Of a stretch of DNA of 64,000 bases, positions 34,490-47,033 are shown piece after piece. The DNA is from Pyxicephalus adspersus (lineage: Eukaryota > Chordata > Amphibia > Anura > Pyxicephalidae). A program made the position numbers and the translations under genes. The notes under the pieces are model-generated. The model made no database searches, was not told where the DNA came from, and saw only the letters and a list, made by a program, of their open reading frames with translations. Each line of letters begins with the position of its first letter. Position 1 is the first letter of the stretch. Location: the NCBI RefSeq assembly GCF_032062135.1, contig NC_092859.1:52355817-52419816 (forward strand). The letters are read 5' to 3'.

Positions 34490-37408
34490 TCCAGGACCGA
34501 AAGGCAGTGGCTTTTAGCATCTGGCTTTCTCTGTGCTGACAGATATGCTACTCCAAGCTTAGAAACATCAATAAATAGATGCCACTATATATATATAGAA
34601 ATTGTTTTTCTTTTTTTAATAGCAGAATCTAGGGTTTTGTTTCTCTTGCTTCATCACCAGCACAAGTTCCAGAATTGTCTTTATTTAACTTTGGACAAGG
34701 ATTTTTTGGTTCAACTTGTTTAGGTTCAAGTATCACCCCTATCAGCCCTCACAACCACTATGTTGTTGGAACATCTTGGAATTGGAAGATGATTTTTTTG
34801 ACTACTGTTATCTTGACAAGAGAATTTAAGTGTTATGCACCGTCTGGGAAAAAAGCCATATTGCACCTATTTTCCTGACAAATGTAAATGGATCCATCAC
34901 TGGGTGCCTTGTTTGAGATGTTTTCTGTGTATCACTCCAACTGGGAGGCAATTCTTTAGCAATGAGAATTCCTCAGCAATGAGAAATGGAACATGAGGAA
35001 ATTTCTCTCAATTTACCTACAGAGAAAACAGGGGTTTAAAGTTGCCAAATATTCTATGTATCCTCCCTAAACATTCTGTATATGAAACACAGCAATATCT
35101 CTGACAGATTTTGCATCCTTCGCAGGAAGTCAATAAACATTTGACTGACATAAGTATGGTATATGCATATTTATCTGTTATATGAAAATAGAATAAATTG
35201 GGATCATAACTGCATAAATTTAAAGTAAAGTTTAAAGTGATATTTACCACATATAAATGTAAATATTTTAAATAATTATTTATAAATGCATTGTGATTAA
35301 CAGGTAAAAATCCTTTTTACTAACAGGCTTTCAAAAGTGAAACTTCAAAAAATTTTTATTTTTAGGTCAATGTTTACTAGTGATTCAAATCGAATCTTAC
35401 TGAAGTGGAATTGATGTGTCTATATAGGAGACTAACCTGTTAGGTATAGGTTTCCATATGGATGAAAACGTCCATACCTAAGTAAATGATGAAAAAGGCA
35501 AGCAGCTCAGCATTCCCAATGGTATCAGACTGCATCAAATACTCCTCCTTTCTGCCCAAGCTAGTCTACTTGTAATGCCTTGCCAACAATGCAACCCAGC
35601 TTAGACTGACCCAAGGCTAGTCAACTTCCAGTAATATTTTAGGATTCCTTTATTTAACCCCTTCTTGTTTATGTCAGTCTCCTGTTGGATTGACCTTGAG
35701 TGTGCACGGATGCAATATTTACTGACTCCGAAAAATTGCTAACATGTATTATCATTCCAGAACCTCCACAATGATGACTGAAGACTTTGCCTCTAAAACC
35801 TTAGATCTGTTCACTTTATTCCCATTAGTATCGTAGTTATGCCAGTGCTAACTGTACTGTCATCAGTAATGTGTAAAAATTGTACAAGGTAAGTAGAGCA
35901 CATAAGTGCTCCAACTGACACCAGTGATATGGCATCAATTTTATCCAAATGATTTTACAAATTAAATAACAATATTTGATTTTATCCCACTGGCACCAAT
36001 GATTTGAAATTTATTTAAATCCTCTTACACCTGCAGTCATGATTAAAAGTACTTATCTGCAATGCATGGAGTGTAGTCAGACTCTTTAAACGACAAACAA
36101 CTCATTAATTCTTTCTGAGCAGGTGGGCTTTCTCTCTCTCTCTCTCTTTTCTTTTCGTTTTTTGTTTTTTATGGAATGTTTGCTGAAACCAGTATGGTGA
36201 TAAGTGAATGCATGATTTATTCGCCGCAACAACAGTTAATTGGCAAATCAAAGAAAATGTGTAACTACTGTTAAAGAGAAAATAAATTATAAAGTGCAAC
36301 TAACAACCTTAGGTGAAAGTCCACACCTTATCAAAAACTTTTTTCTTCATTCTTCAAAATGTAAGTCTTTTAAACAAAAGAAGCAAAGGGACGACTGAAT
36401 ACTAAACCATACCTATACATTGGATCTAAAAAGCTTTTATTGTCATCTCTGCTTATCTTGGTAAGAAAATACATTTAACAATCTGTTATAAGATATAAAA
36501 AAAACATAGATAACAGTCAGGAAGCTAGAACTATGGATGGCTGACAGAATATAATAATGTGCTATGATCATTTTTACCACTGAGGTTCTAATATATATTA
36601 CTCCGATCTCTGTAATTGATCTTCATTTCAAGGCAGCAAATTTAAGAACCAGCACAGCAGTGTGGGGAGCCAAGCAGATGGCAAGATGCCTTTAAAATAC
36701 ACAAAAGGCTGCCTATTTAAAACAGCATTATTAGATTTATCAGCTCTATTTTTTATATAACATCTATATAAAGGGTATTCCCTTGGATGAGCTATCAATG
36801 GTTAAAAAAAACAAATATTAGACAGTAATGTTATGTCAATATGTTATGTTTTACATCAGGCTTTTGTTTAGTGACTTGAAATGGTATTTCCTTCAGTCTG
36901 AATGAAGGTATAATAATCTTGTTTTGTGTTGTAAGGTGTATTTTTTGCAGGAAATTCTGTGTATTGCTACTATGAAATAAAGGCATACATAGCCAATTAT
37001 ATATTCCAATGAAGTCACAATAATACAATACTTTGAAGCTCATAAACTGTCACATTTCTATGGTGAGAAATCAAAAGATTTTGAGCTCAAAGGTAAAACA
37101 TGTAGGCATACTTATAGTGCTTATCTCTAAATATCAACTTCATTATATAAATTGTGAAGGTTCACAAGACCTTGAGTATTCATTTCACAACTGACAGGTC
37201 ACATAATTGTTCTTTGGTAATGGCATCTAAATATAAAAAAATAAACTGTGGTTGTGGTATATTTATAGTGTACAATTTTAGTAATTCATTCTAGTTACCA
37301 GGGTTCCTCCAGATGTTGCTAGGGGTACCTAAAGCATTGAGCAGTTGGTGACTCTCAGGTCAGTTTTTAACAATACCAATCTTTTTGGTATCTGTAAACC
37401 AGTCTATA
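34490..37408 (+). repeat. Tandem duplicated block A (eroded copy)
   Basis: Collinear with block B (37966-43775) in the same orientation over its whole length. Landmarks: GACCGAAAGGCAGTGGCTTT (34495 against 37968), GGTTCAAGTATCACCCCTAT (34723 against 38190), GCAAGCAGCTCAGCATTCC (35497), ACTCTTTAAACGACAAACAA (36080) and CATCAGGCTTTTGTTTAGTG (36855). Block A lacks about 250, 150, 900 and several smaller stretches that block B holds at about 39019-39269, 39514-39665 and 40113-41024. No gene was recognised in either copy. Confidence 0.9.
36132..36150. repeat. (TC)n microsatellite in block A
   Basis: Short TC array; its counterpart in block B is at about 41095-41117. Confidence 0.85.
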
Positions 37409-37746
37409 AAATTAGTTTTTTTCTGGCTCTCCTCTTGACAGCACACAGCTGAATTTTCTCCATCCCCATAGAACCATTTCCCCTAAACTATAAAAGTAAC
37501 TTCCCTCTTCCCTGCAGGTGTTCTTTTTTGTCCTCACTCCAGATTTTTGGTTTTACTGGTTTGTACATACAATATGGCATATTGGACAGGTGTTTCTACA
37601 AAGTTTTTTGTTTCTCTATATTATATACCTGCCTGTTTACCATCCTATGGCATTTTGTGGTAAAATCTTTGTAAGTAATGTTCAATAACTAGCAAACATT
37701 GGCTCATGACTCTTTCACAGGGAAGTGGGCTTTTTCCCTGCCTCAT

Positions 37747-37796
37747 GTTTTAAAACCAATAACACCGATCTGTTTTAAAACCAATAACACCGATCT
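37747..37796 (+). repeat. 25-bp tandem duplication
   Basis: Two exact adjacent copies of GTTTTAAAACCAATAACACC plus GATCT (37747-37771 and 37772-37796) in the spacer between blocks A and B. Confidence 0.95.
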
Positions 37797-40112
37797 CGAG
37801 AGTCCTCTTGAAAATAAGGAAGGACTCAAAAAAGCAATAGAAATTCTTCCCCAATGGCCAAAATGGTAAAGTTGTTAACTTTAATAATGATGGGTCCTTT
37901 TTTTATTCTTTCTAGCCAGAACAAAGCTTTCCAGGGCAGGTCATGAATCCTATCCCTGACCACTTGGGACCGAAAAGCAGTGGCTTTTAGCATCTGGCTT
38001 TTTAGTGTGCTGGCAGATATGCTACTTCAAGCTTAGAAACATCACTAAATATATGTCACAATATATAGAAAAAAGTTTTTTATACTAATAGCAGAATCTA
38101 GGGTTTTCTTTCTTTTAATCCATCACCAGCACAAAATCCAGAATTTTCTTCATTCAGCTTTGGACAAGAACTTTGGGTTCAACTTGTTAAGGTTCAAGTA
38201 TCACCCCTATCAGACTCACAAACACTAAGTTGGTAGAACATCTTGAAATTGAAAACATTTTTGACTATAGTTACAAGAGAGGTTTCAGTGTTATGTACCC
38301 ACTTGGCAAAAATCCATATTGCACCTATCTTCCTGAAAATGTAAATGCATCCATCACTGGATGTCTCGTTTAAGGTGTTTTTTGTGTATCACTCCAAGGT
38401 AATTGGAAGGCAATTCTTCAGCATTGAGACCATTATTTTCTCAAGGATATTGTGAACATGAGGAAATTTCTCTCCATTTACCTATAGTGAAAAAAGGGTT
38501 TTATAGTTGCCTGATATTCTTGTCATCCTCCCTAACAGTTCTGTATATGGAACACACAGTCTGACAGGATTTGCATCCTGGAATTTAAACTTTAAAAAAC
38601 GTTTAAACTTGTGAGGGTTTGGTTCCTTCAAAGGAAGTCAAGATACGTTTGACTGACATATGTATGGTATATTCATATGTACTTGTAACATGAAAATATA
38701 ATAAATTGGGAATATAACTGCATATATGCTTAATGTAATATTTACCACAGATAAATGAAAATAAGTAGTGTTAAATGATTGTAACTGATAATCACAATAC
38801 ATTTATATATAATTATTTAAAAACAGGTACATTTGTCCATACTAACAGGCTTTCAAAAGTGAAACTTCAAATAATTTTTTATATTAGGTCAATGTTTATT
38901 AGTGACATTTAAGCAGTGTTCCAATCTAATGCTATTAAAGTGGAATTGATGTGTCTATATGGGAGACTAACCTGTTGGGTATAAGTTTTCATATGGATGA
39001 AAAAGTCCATACCTGAATTGTCACTAGAGCCCAGACAAAATAGAGACTTGAATGCGTGCCATAGCTCCCCCATCTTAAAAATGTTAAAAATGACAGGAAA
39101 TGAATCTTATGTGCCACATGTGATGCTACAAAGATGACATACAAACAGAAAGCAGCTGAAAGTTTGTGAGCATGTATGAATAACAACCAAAACAGGTGGC
39201 AGCTTGGTAACATTTGGGATGTAAATAATGCCTAAAGAATCCCACTCACTTGAAATCTTGCTCCTACTGAATGGTAAATGATGAAAAAGTCAAGCAGCTT
39301 AACATTCCTTTTAGTATCAGACTGCATCAAATACTCCTCCTTTACCCCCAAGCTAGTCCACTTGTAATGCCTTGCCAACACTGCAACCCAGGTTAGATTG
39401 AGCCAAGGCTAGTCAACTTCCAGTAATATTTTATGACTCCTTTATTTACCCCTTCTTGTTTATGTCAGTCTTCTGTTGGATTGACCTCGAGTGTGCACGG
39501 ATGCAATATTTACTGCAGGCACCATGACTTTAGTTGCAATGACACTGTCCACAAATTAGTTTTCCATAATGTCCAGCTACTTTGCTACTTGTCTTTTATG
39601 GGATCCATTTAGGAATGTCATTAGTGTCATGCCTGGATCGTGCTTGCCATAGTGCTCCTGATAGTTCAGAAACATTGCTAACATGTATTTGGTAAAACAG
39701 CAAACTTTTTCTTGTGTTTTTAATATACTATATACCTATTATATGAAACAGTGACACCAATCCTTACAGTCATTCCAGCACTTCCACAATGATGGCTGTA
39801 AGAATTTGCCCCTAAAACCTTAGATTTGTTCACTCTTTTGCCATTAGTATTGCAGTTTTGCCAGCACTAACTGTAGATTGAATAATATCCATCCTGACAG
39901 TTACATCATAGTCCCTGTCATCAGTAATGTGTAAGAATGAAACAAAGTAAGTAGAGCAAATAAGTGCCCCAACTGACACCAGTGATATGGCATCGATATT
40001 ATCCGAATGACAATACCAATTGGTAACAATAATTCATTTTATCCCACTGGCACCAATGATTTAAATTTTTTTAAATCCCCTAACACCTGCAGTCATGAGT
40101 AAAAGTACCTTT

Positions 40113-41024
40113 TTTTAAATTATATATTGTATATTGGAACATAATAAAAAAAATATTGCCCTAAGCAGGTCTTAAAATTAGAAAAATACCTTGATTGAAA
40201 AAAAAACAAAAAAATTGGGTGGCTTAACCATTGTCAAGGACTTTCCAACTTTTCTTTTGTACAGTCTACAGATAAGAGCAAGAGGCTCTATAATAGATCA
40301 ATGGACTGTATTAGTTTACAGTATGCAATCACCACACCAGTCTTATAAAATGGCATAAATGGAACGGTCTTACCAATTCCAGACAACCTCCTTTGTGATA
40401 ATGGCACAAGGTCAGGATGATGTGGAGGAAGTAGTTCCATCTTCCTAGGCTCCTTCTTCCTACATGTTTTAAAGATACTCCAAGGATATTATTTGGTGCA
40501 CACTGACTCTGGCAATTCACCTTTATCTGATGGTCAATGAAGATGACACATCCTTATTTTACTGGTTATTCATGACAACTACTTTCTCATTCCGCTGTTT
40601 TGCAACTCAGGACTCCAGGCTTTCAGACAATCAGCATCTGGCTTGTGCTTGTAGTTCTTGGCACTGATTCAGTTGCCTGAACCCGATATTGTAGATTCTG
40701 GTCTGGTTTGTGCTGGTTGCCCCTAGCAATAGCATCTTTATTAAACTGCTTCAGCAACACAAAAGCACAGGAAACTCCTTTGACTGAAGAGTCAACTCTG
40801 GAAGGCATAGTCATTCCACCAGTCTATTCCTCCACTGGTGGTACATACCCATGTCTTTTAGCACTACTGGCTGCAAATACACTGACTTGGAGGGGTTTTC
40901 TCAGGTCAGGGCTGCAGCTTTCCACTCTGTAGTTTACCTCCATTTGGGAAAATTTCTTTCCTCACATGTACTTTTTTCAATTGGCAATCTTCCTTTGAGG
41001 AAGACTTTCTCTGTCAACTCTGCA
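40113..41024. other. Block-B-specific 0.9-kb stretch
   Basis: Present in B, absent from A, where CTGCAGTCATGATTAAAAG is joined nearly directly to TGGAGTGTAGTCAGACTC. Minus-strand frames of about 60 codons (40623-40814, 40934-41146) show no known domain. Whether it was inserted in B or deleted from A cannot be told from two copies. Confidence 0.6.
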
Positions 41025-42779
41025 ATAAATGGAGTGTAGTCAGACTCTTTAAACGACAGACAGCTCATTAACCCTTTCCGAGAAGGTGGGCTTCCTCTCT
41101 CTCTCTTTCTCTCTCTACATACTCCGGGCCTGAAGATTCCCCACAATTATGCACAGCCCTTTTGCTAAATATATTTGTCTTACGTGTATTTCAGAATGAG
41201 TTTCTGGTGCTATGATAAAAAAAAAATCTGCCATTACACAAAACTTGGTTTGAATACAGTGATAGAACTGCAATGATTTGTTATCTTTTATTTATATTTT
41301 TTAAGGAATGTTTGTTGAAACCAGTTCAGTGATAAGTGAATGCGTGATTTATTCCCCACAACAACAGTTAATTGGCAAATCAATGAAAATGTGTAACTAC
41401 TGTTAAAGAGAAAACAAATATTAAAGTGCAACTAACAATCTTAGGTGAAAGTCCACACCTTATCTAAAACTTTTTCCTTCTATTCTGCAAAATGTAAGTC
41501 TTTTACTCAAAAAAAAAGCAAATGGAAGACTGAAAACTAAACCATACCTATACATTGGATCTTAGAAGCTTTTACTGTCATCTCTGCTTATCTTGGTGAG
41601 AAAATTAATTTATTATTCTGTTGTAAGATGGAAAAAAAACACATAGATAACAGTCAGGAATCTAGAACTATGGATGGCTGACAGAATATAATAATGTGCT
41701 ATGATCATTTTTACCACTGAGGTACTAATATATATTACACTGCTCTCTGTAGTTGATCGTCATTTCAAGGCAGCAAGTTTTCAAGTGGCTTGCTGGCAGT
41801 TAATAAATGGTAAATAACTGACACATTGATAATATTACATGTTCAAATTTTGATTTGGTATGAATTGGGCTATATTCAGACTGGCAATGAGGTTACGCTG
41901 CAGTTAACACTTACTCATGCCCCTGAACCTCTTCCTTAGATGAGAGGCTAAATGTAGCTTCCCACCTATGACATTTCAGATTAAATTAACAGTGGGTGGT
42001 TCAGTAGTTTTAAGAACCTTTAAGAACCAGCGCAGCAGTGTGGGGAGCCAAGCAGATGGCAAGATGCTAGCCACCAGGAACCTCATGGAGCTGCCTTTAA
42101 AATTCACAAAAGGCTGCCTATTTAAAACAGCATTATTGGATTTATCCGCACTAGTTTTCTTTTTATATAACATCTATATAAAGGGTATTCCCTTGGATAA
42201 GCTATCAGTGGTAAAAGAAAACTTCCATCAAGTTCAGTTAAGGCCCATCCCTAAATTATAAATGTCAAAAAAGCACAACATCCCAATGAAGTCATTTAGG
42301 ATTCGAATCACACTTTAGGTAGTGTTTACAAAAAGGGTTTTTTAAGGTATTTTTACTTTCAAAGAGAAGGAAAATTAATAAATGTACAACTCATTACGTA
42401 AATTTATTTTATTTTTGACATTTAAAACAGTACACACAACATATATCAACATATATCACAATTTATAACAAATCCCCCTTGTGTAAACACTGCCTAAAGT
42501 GTGATTCGATTCCTATGAAATGTTTTGCATCAGGCTTTTGTTTAGTGACTTGAAATAGTATTTCCTTCAGTCTGAATGAAGGTATGTTAAACTTGTTTTG
42601 TGTTGTCAGGTGTATTTTTTGCAGGAAATTCTGTGTATTGCTACTATAAAAAAAAGACATACATAGCTAATTCTATATTCTAATGAAGTCACAATAATAC
42701 AATACTTTGAAGGTCATAAACTTTTACATTTCTATGATGCGATATCAAAAGATTATGAGCTCAAAGGTAAAAACATGCG

Positions 42780-43463
42780 TGTAAGGCCTGGTCAGTACCA
42801 GTATTCTTCAGATAGCAGTCCCCCAATCTATCGCCGCAGTCTTCGCCTATAGCAGCCCCTCCTCATCCTTGGAAGACTAGTTGCGTCTCCAAGCACGCAA
42901 GCTTGGTGCGCAAGGGATGGCGTCTGTAGATAAACCAGTAGCTGACCAGAAGCCCACAAATGCAGAGTACAGAATTATCAGGAAATCCAGAAACAAAACA
43001 CAGGACATCAGTCCACCAAGGTACAAAGGGAAGGGCTCAAGCAGAGTCGGGGTCACAAGCAAAGGTCGGTCCAGGTAGAGTACAAACAGAATGTCAGGAA
43101 CAGGCAAGGGTCAGTAACAGAGAAATACTCAGAATACCCTCCAGCACAAATAAGCCCAGCTAAACGCTATAAAAGTCACTGGTGACTGGGAGCAGAGAGG
43201 CTTTAAAGTCCCAGCAGCCAATAGCAGAGCAGGACTGAGTCAGGAGCTGATCAGCCTCTAGAATCCCCTTCAGCTGTGTGCAGCCCAACAATGGATGCTG
43301 GGGATGCCAAAAATACATCAGGTTGCACTACTAAAGGGAAGCAGAGGCTGCTGCTATCTTAGTTCCCCTGGCTGCTGCAAATGACATTGCTGGACAGAAC
43401 AGACAGTGTTTATTACTGCGATGGTACACAGCACAGACTCGCCAGACAGAGCATTTCCTAACA
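42780..43463 (-). mobile_element. Solo LTR (Gypsy-like), 684 bp, exact 5-bp TSD
   Basis: Starts TGTAAGGCCTGG and ends ATTTCCTAACA. ATGCG flanks it at 42775-42779 and 43464-43468, an exact target duplication. Block A has the same neighbourhood without the insertion (CATGTAGGCATACTTATAGTG at about 37098). The minus strand reading TGTTAGG...CCTTACA is the likely sense orientation. No internal coding region remains, so it arose by LTR-LTR recombination. Confidence 0.9.
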
Positions 43464-43775
43464 ATGCGAGCAAAGTTATAGTGCTTATCTCTAAATATCA
43501 ACTTCAATATATAAAATTGTGGAGGTTCACAAGACATTGAGTATTCATTTCACAGCAGACAGGTTATCATCAGTCACATAACTTTTCTTTGGTAATAGCA
43601 TGTGAATTTAAAAAAATAAACTGTGGTTGTGGTATATTTATACTGTACATTTTTAGTAATTCATACTAGTTAACAGGGTTTCTCCAGAGGTTGTTAGAGA
43701 TTCCTAAAGCAATGAGCAGTTGGTGACTCTTTGGTCAGTTTAACCAATACCAAGATTTTTGGTATCCATAAGCTT

Positions 43776-44285
43776 GGCAGCCTTCCCACTGGCCAACAAT
43801 GTAAGAAGCATTCTTTCTAGAGACCATCACATTATTATACTATGAGCTATGAATATGGTAATTGTAGAACTTGCTCTGTTTGGGGTGTCATAGTTTCAAA
43901 GAAGGACCAATGGCCAATAAAGAACTTATAAAAGGGAATGATTTATTTACAAGAAAAAGGGAAGGTAAAGCGTATATAGGAAAGGGATAGGAGACGGAAG
44001 GGGTCTGGCGCAATACCTAACACATCTAAGCCCTCTTTCCTACACCCACTCAAGCCAGGGTTTTCTCTCCTTGGACCACACCCATCTGCAATCCCAGAGC
44101 AAATCATCACATCCAGAGGAGGGCAAAAATACCTTATAAACATAGTTCAATTTGCTTCCATAGGGAAAAAAAAAAACCTTTCTGATTCAGTGAAGCAATC
44201 AGATGTTCCCTGGACCAACAGTCTCTGTTGTTTTTACTTTAAAAACTTTATTGCCCTGTTATATTCTGTTCTTCTAACTATTCCA
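43776..44285. other. Unassigned interval
   Basis: No recognised element. A 66-codon minus-strand frame at 43943-44143 has no motif. Confidence 0.4.
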
Positions 44286-44650
44286 TGTAGAGATTAAATA
44301 CATTTTTCTCCAGGCGCAAAGAGTGCTCTCTTGTCCTTTTCAATGGCCTTAAAGTGAATAATTGTGAAGCAAGTTCTCTTCATGGATCATTTATATAGGG
44401 TGATCATATCCCCCCTCAAATATCTCTTCACAATAGATGAATAGATTCAGTTCAGCTAATCGCTCTTCTTAGCTGTGCTCCTGCATTCCTTTTATTAGTT
44501 TATGGTGGCCACAACTGGACTGGATATTCCTGAAGAGGTCTGACCAATGCTTTAAACAGATGCAGAATTATGTCTCGATCTCTGCAGTCTATATTTCTTT
44601 CAATACAAGAAATTACTTTAGAAATTGCAGCTTGGCATCGCATGCTATTA

Positions 44651-45481
44651 TTAACCCCCCTAGCGTTCTAATTCTGTCGGTACTTCCACGCAAAAAGGTT
44701 ACATATTTTTGCATGGAAATTTATTTTACATTGTAGGCGTATATTTCTTAGGCATAACTTACCGAAATATGTCCAATATTTAATAATTTTAATAATAAAC
44801 TTTAAATAAAAAAAACACAAACATCTGTTAAAAATGTTTTTAGAAAATGTGAAACGTAATATAACTGTACAGTAGCATATATAATATGAATATTATTAAA
44901 TATATAATATATAAAGAATAGCTGTTTTATTGTATCTCCTGAAACTTGTGTCATATACAGTAGGTTGTACAAAATAATGTATATAGTTACAATCAATCAC
45001 ACAAAGTTTTTTGTTTTAGACAGTCATTAAAGTGGAACTACAGTTCTACTTGCCTTTACCTTTCTGCAATTATTACTATTATTGCCTGGTCACTGCAATT
45101 ATTACTATTATTAATACTATTATTGCCTGGTCACTACTTTTGCAATGTCCCTTCTGCAGTAAACCATACTTAGCTGTCTGTTGGCTATCTTCTTCAAACA
45201 CTAAACTGTGGTGCCGGTATACATTAGGTAAGAATGATACTGAATCAACTCCCACACGTATGCATGAGTGTTACATCATCCCAGCCCAGCCACTCAAGGT
45301 GGCCTAAGATAGGGTTTCCCAGAAAAGAAGAGTATGGCGGTGAGTGAGTGTATTTTAAAAATTGTGATCAGGCAGGTTTATTATTGCAGAAGAGATATCA
45401 ACGGTTCCTTTTGCAATGAAGTACCTGCCTGGTCAAAAGTTTTTTTAATTATAATATTTAGTTCTGCTTTAAGGGGGTTAA
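44651..45481. mobile_element. TTAA-type (piggyBac-like) element, itself split
   Basis: TTAA (44651-44654) and TTAA (45478-45481) flank CCCCCCTAGCG ... GGGGG. The left half is the inverse of the MITE body at 8851-9331 (TTCTAATTCTGTCGGTAC, CCGAAATATGTCC). A second TTAA element sits at 45031-45468 near the right end. No transposase. Confidence 0.8.
45027..45472. mobile_element. Second TTAA-flanked element nested in the first
   Basis: TTAA at 45027-45030 and 45469-45472 flank a 438-bp element that begins AGTGGAACTACAG and ends TTTAGTTCTGCT (inverted ends AGYRGAACTA). The ends differ from the outer element, so it is another family. The interior has a direct repeat of CTGCAATTATTACTATTATT (about 45065 and 45097) and CCTGGTCA motifs. 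Confidence 0.75.
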
Positions 45482-45874
45482 AAAGAAAATAGGTATCCAA
45501 GACTAAACGACATTTTGATGTACATTTTATCTCCTTTTACATTTAGGACTTAAAATTAATATGACTGTTCTTACAGAAACTTTGGTAAAATATGTATATT
45601 TGTGCCAGTATATACAAACTGGAGTTTCTATTTACACATATAAAGAATCCCACCATTTTTTAACTTCATACAAAAGAATCTGCTTTCTGTCACATTTTTT
45701 ACTTTTACTTTTCTCATTACTCAAGTGTGCACATGTCTTTATAGATGTGAGATAACTGATGCCCAGTGACACTCGCTCACACTATAGAACACACATTCAA
45801 TATTTGTTTCTGTAAACAAAAATTTCTGATAATTTCCAATAACAGTAGAATAAATGTGTGCTGTAAAGACATAT

Positions 45875-46250
45875 TGTTACAGGATGCCTACCCCGGCAGG
45901 TGACACAGTTTTACATGAGACATGAAATCTAGGTGCCCCTGGCCTTCATCAATGCACCCCACAAGGAGTGATGGGCCAGTGACCCTAGTGGGCGAGGGTC
46001 AGGTAACAGGTTGAGGTCAGGGCAGGCAAGGCGAGGGTCAGGACAGGCAGCAGAGTCAGGTAACAGGCCGAGGTCAAACACAGAGAATCCAAACAAACCA
46101 CTAGCTGACAGAGAGGCAGGGAGTGCAATGAGGATCCAGCAACCTGGGTCTGGAACTGGAGAGGTTTAAAAAGACCCACGAGCCAATGGCAGGACAGAAC
46201 TGAACAATCAGTAGATTGGCTGCAGCATCTACTCCTGAAATGGTAACACA
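45875..46250 (-). mobile_element. Solo LTR, about 376 bp, 5-bp TSD
   Basis: Starts TGTTACAGGATGCC and ends ATGGTAACACA. CATAT flanks at 45870-45874 and 46251-46255. The inner end GTAACA mirrors TGTTAC, so the true end may be 46248 with a one-mismatch duplication. GAGGGTCAGGTAACAGG motifs repeat inside (about 45984 and 46033). Similar in style to the LTRs at 7536 and 42780. Confidence 0.75.
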
Positions 46251-46743
46251 CATATGTTCTATGAAAAAAGGAAAAGGTTGGGCACAGGATAGGTATCTCA
46301 ATGTATCTTGCCCAAAAGGGAAATAACAACGTTTGTTTAGGCAAGATAGATCAATAAAAATCGTTGGGGATAGCTGTACAGATGCTAGATTTAAAATCTA
46401 GAGTCTATATGTAGCTTACTTTACCTTCTGCTGAGTGAAAGAACAGAACAGAAAAAAATATTTGTTTTTTTGGCACCCTGTTAAATAGGAACTGACATGA
46501 GTTGAAAATATATTTTGTTTGTTTCATGCTGTTCAAAGTCCCCCTGCAGTAAACTATGTTCATGTATTTGCTTCCCGAATACAAATGCTGAAAATCCCTG
46601 GTTGGAATTTTACTGGGTGTGTTATGCACAGTTTCCATTGTCACTACCAGCTCAGTGTTCTGCCTCCCCAAAATAAGTATTGAATGTGATCTCTAAACTA
46701 ACAGGTTGTCTTGTGATAGCAATGACAATTTCAGGAGTGTTGG

Positions 46744-47033
46744 CTTAGGCTAGGTATACGTTAGACTTTTGTCGTTGGAAAGGACCTTTCATGATCTTTC
46801 TAACGACAAAGGACTGAAAGATGTATGAACGAGTGCTGTTCGTCTCTATGGAGAGGGGAGGGGGAGAACAAACGTGTGGCACCCTGCCCGGTTTTTCCCC
46901 TTGACATGTATTGTAGTTATTCGTCATTTCTTGTTTATGGATCTGCCGGACAGCCGCTGTCAGATTCTCTTCTGATACTAACCCTGAAGCGATATTTGGA
47001 TGAGAATCATCTGACGTGTGTACATAGCATAGT
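46744..47033. mobile_element. TIR element related to 19290-19792
   Basis: Left end TTAGGCTAGGTATACGTTAGA; the right end is its imperfect complement, CTGACGTGTGTACATAGCATA. The terminal GCTA(G/A)GTA(T/C)AC motif links it to the element at 19290. Confidence 0.5.

Larger units (their letters stand above)
37966..43775 (+). repeat. Tandem duplicated block B (longer copy)
   Basis: Second copy of the block, about 5.8 kb against 2.9 kb. The excess is 684 bp of solo LTR (42780-43463) plus several stretches missing from A, the largest at about 40113-41024. The end near 43775 is marked by the last shared motif TTTTTGGTATC (37382 against 43753). Confidence 0.9.
44286..45560 (-). mobile_element. CR1 LINE fragment split by a TTAA element
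   Basis: The minus-strand CR1 ORF2 C-terminal part is at 44286-44650 (LEKNVFNLYMEX-type tail, 'YEERLAELNLF'-like and 'QTSSGISSPVVATIN'-like segments). It resumes after the TTAA element at 45482-45560 (CTCCTTTTACATTTAGGACT, cognate of 'ATCCTTTTACATTTCTGACTCC' seen in CR1 antisense). Both halves are in the same orientation and order. Confidence 0.75.

Noticed and set aside
34621..34880. Frame SNFGQGFFGSTCLG in block A, considered as a structural-protein exon
   Set aside because: The matching part of block B is frameshifted and does not keep the peptide.
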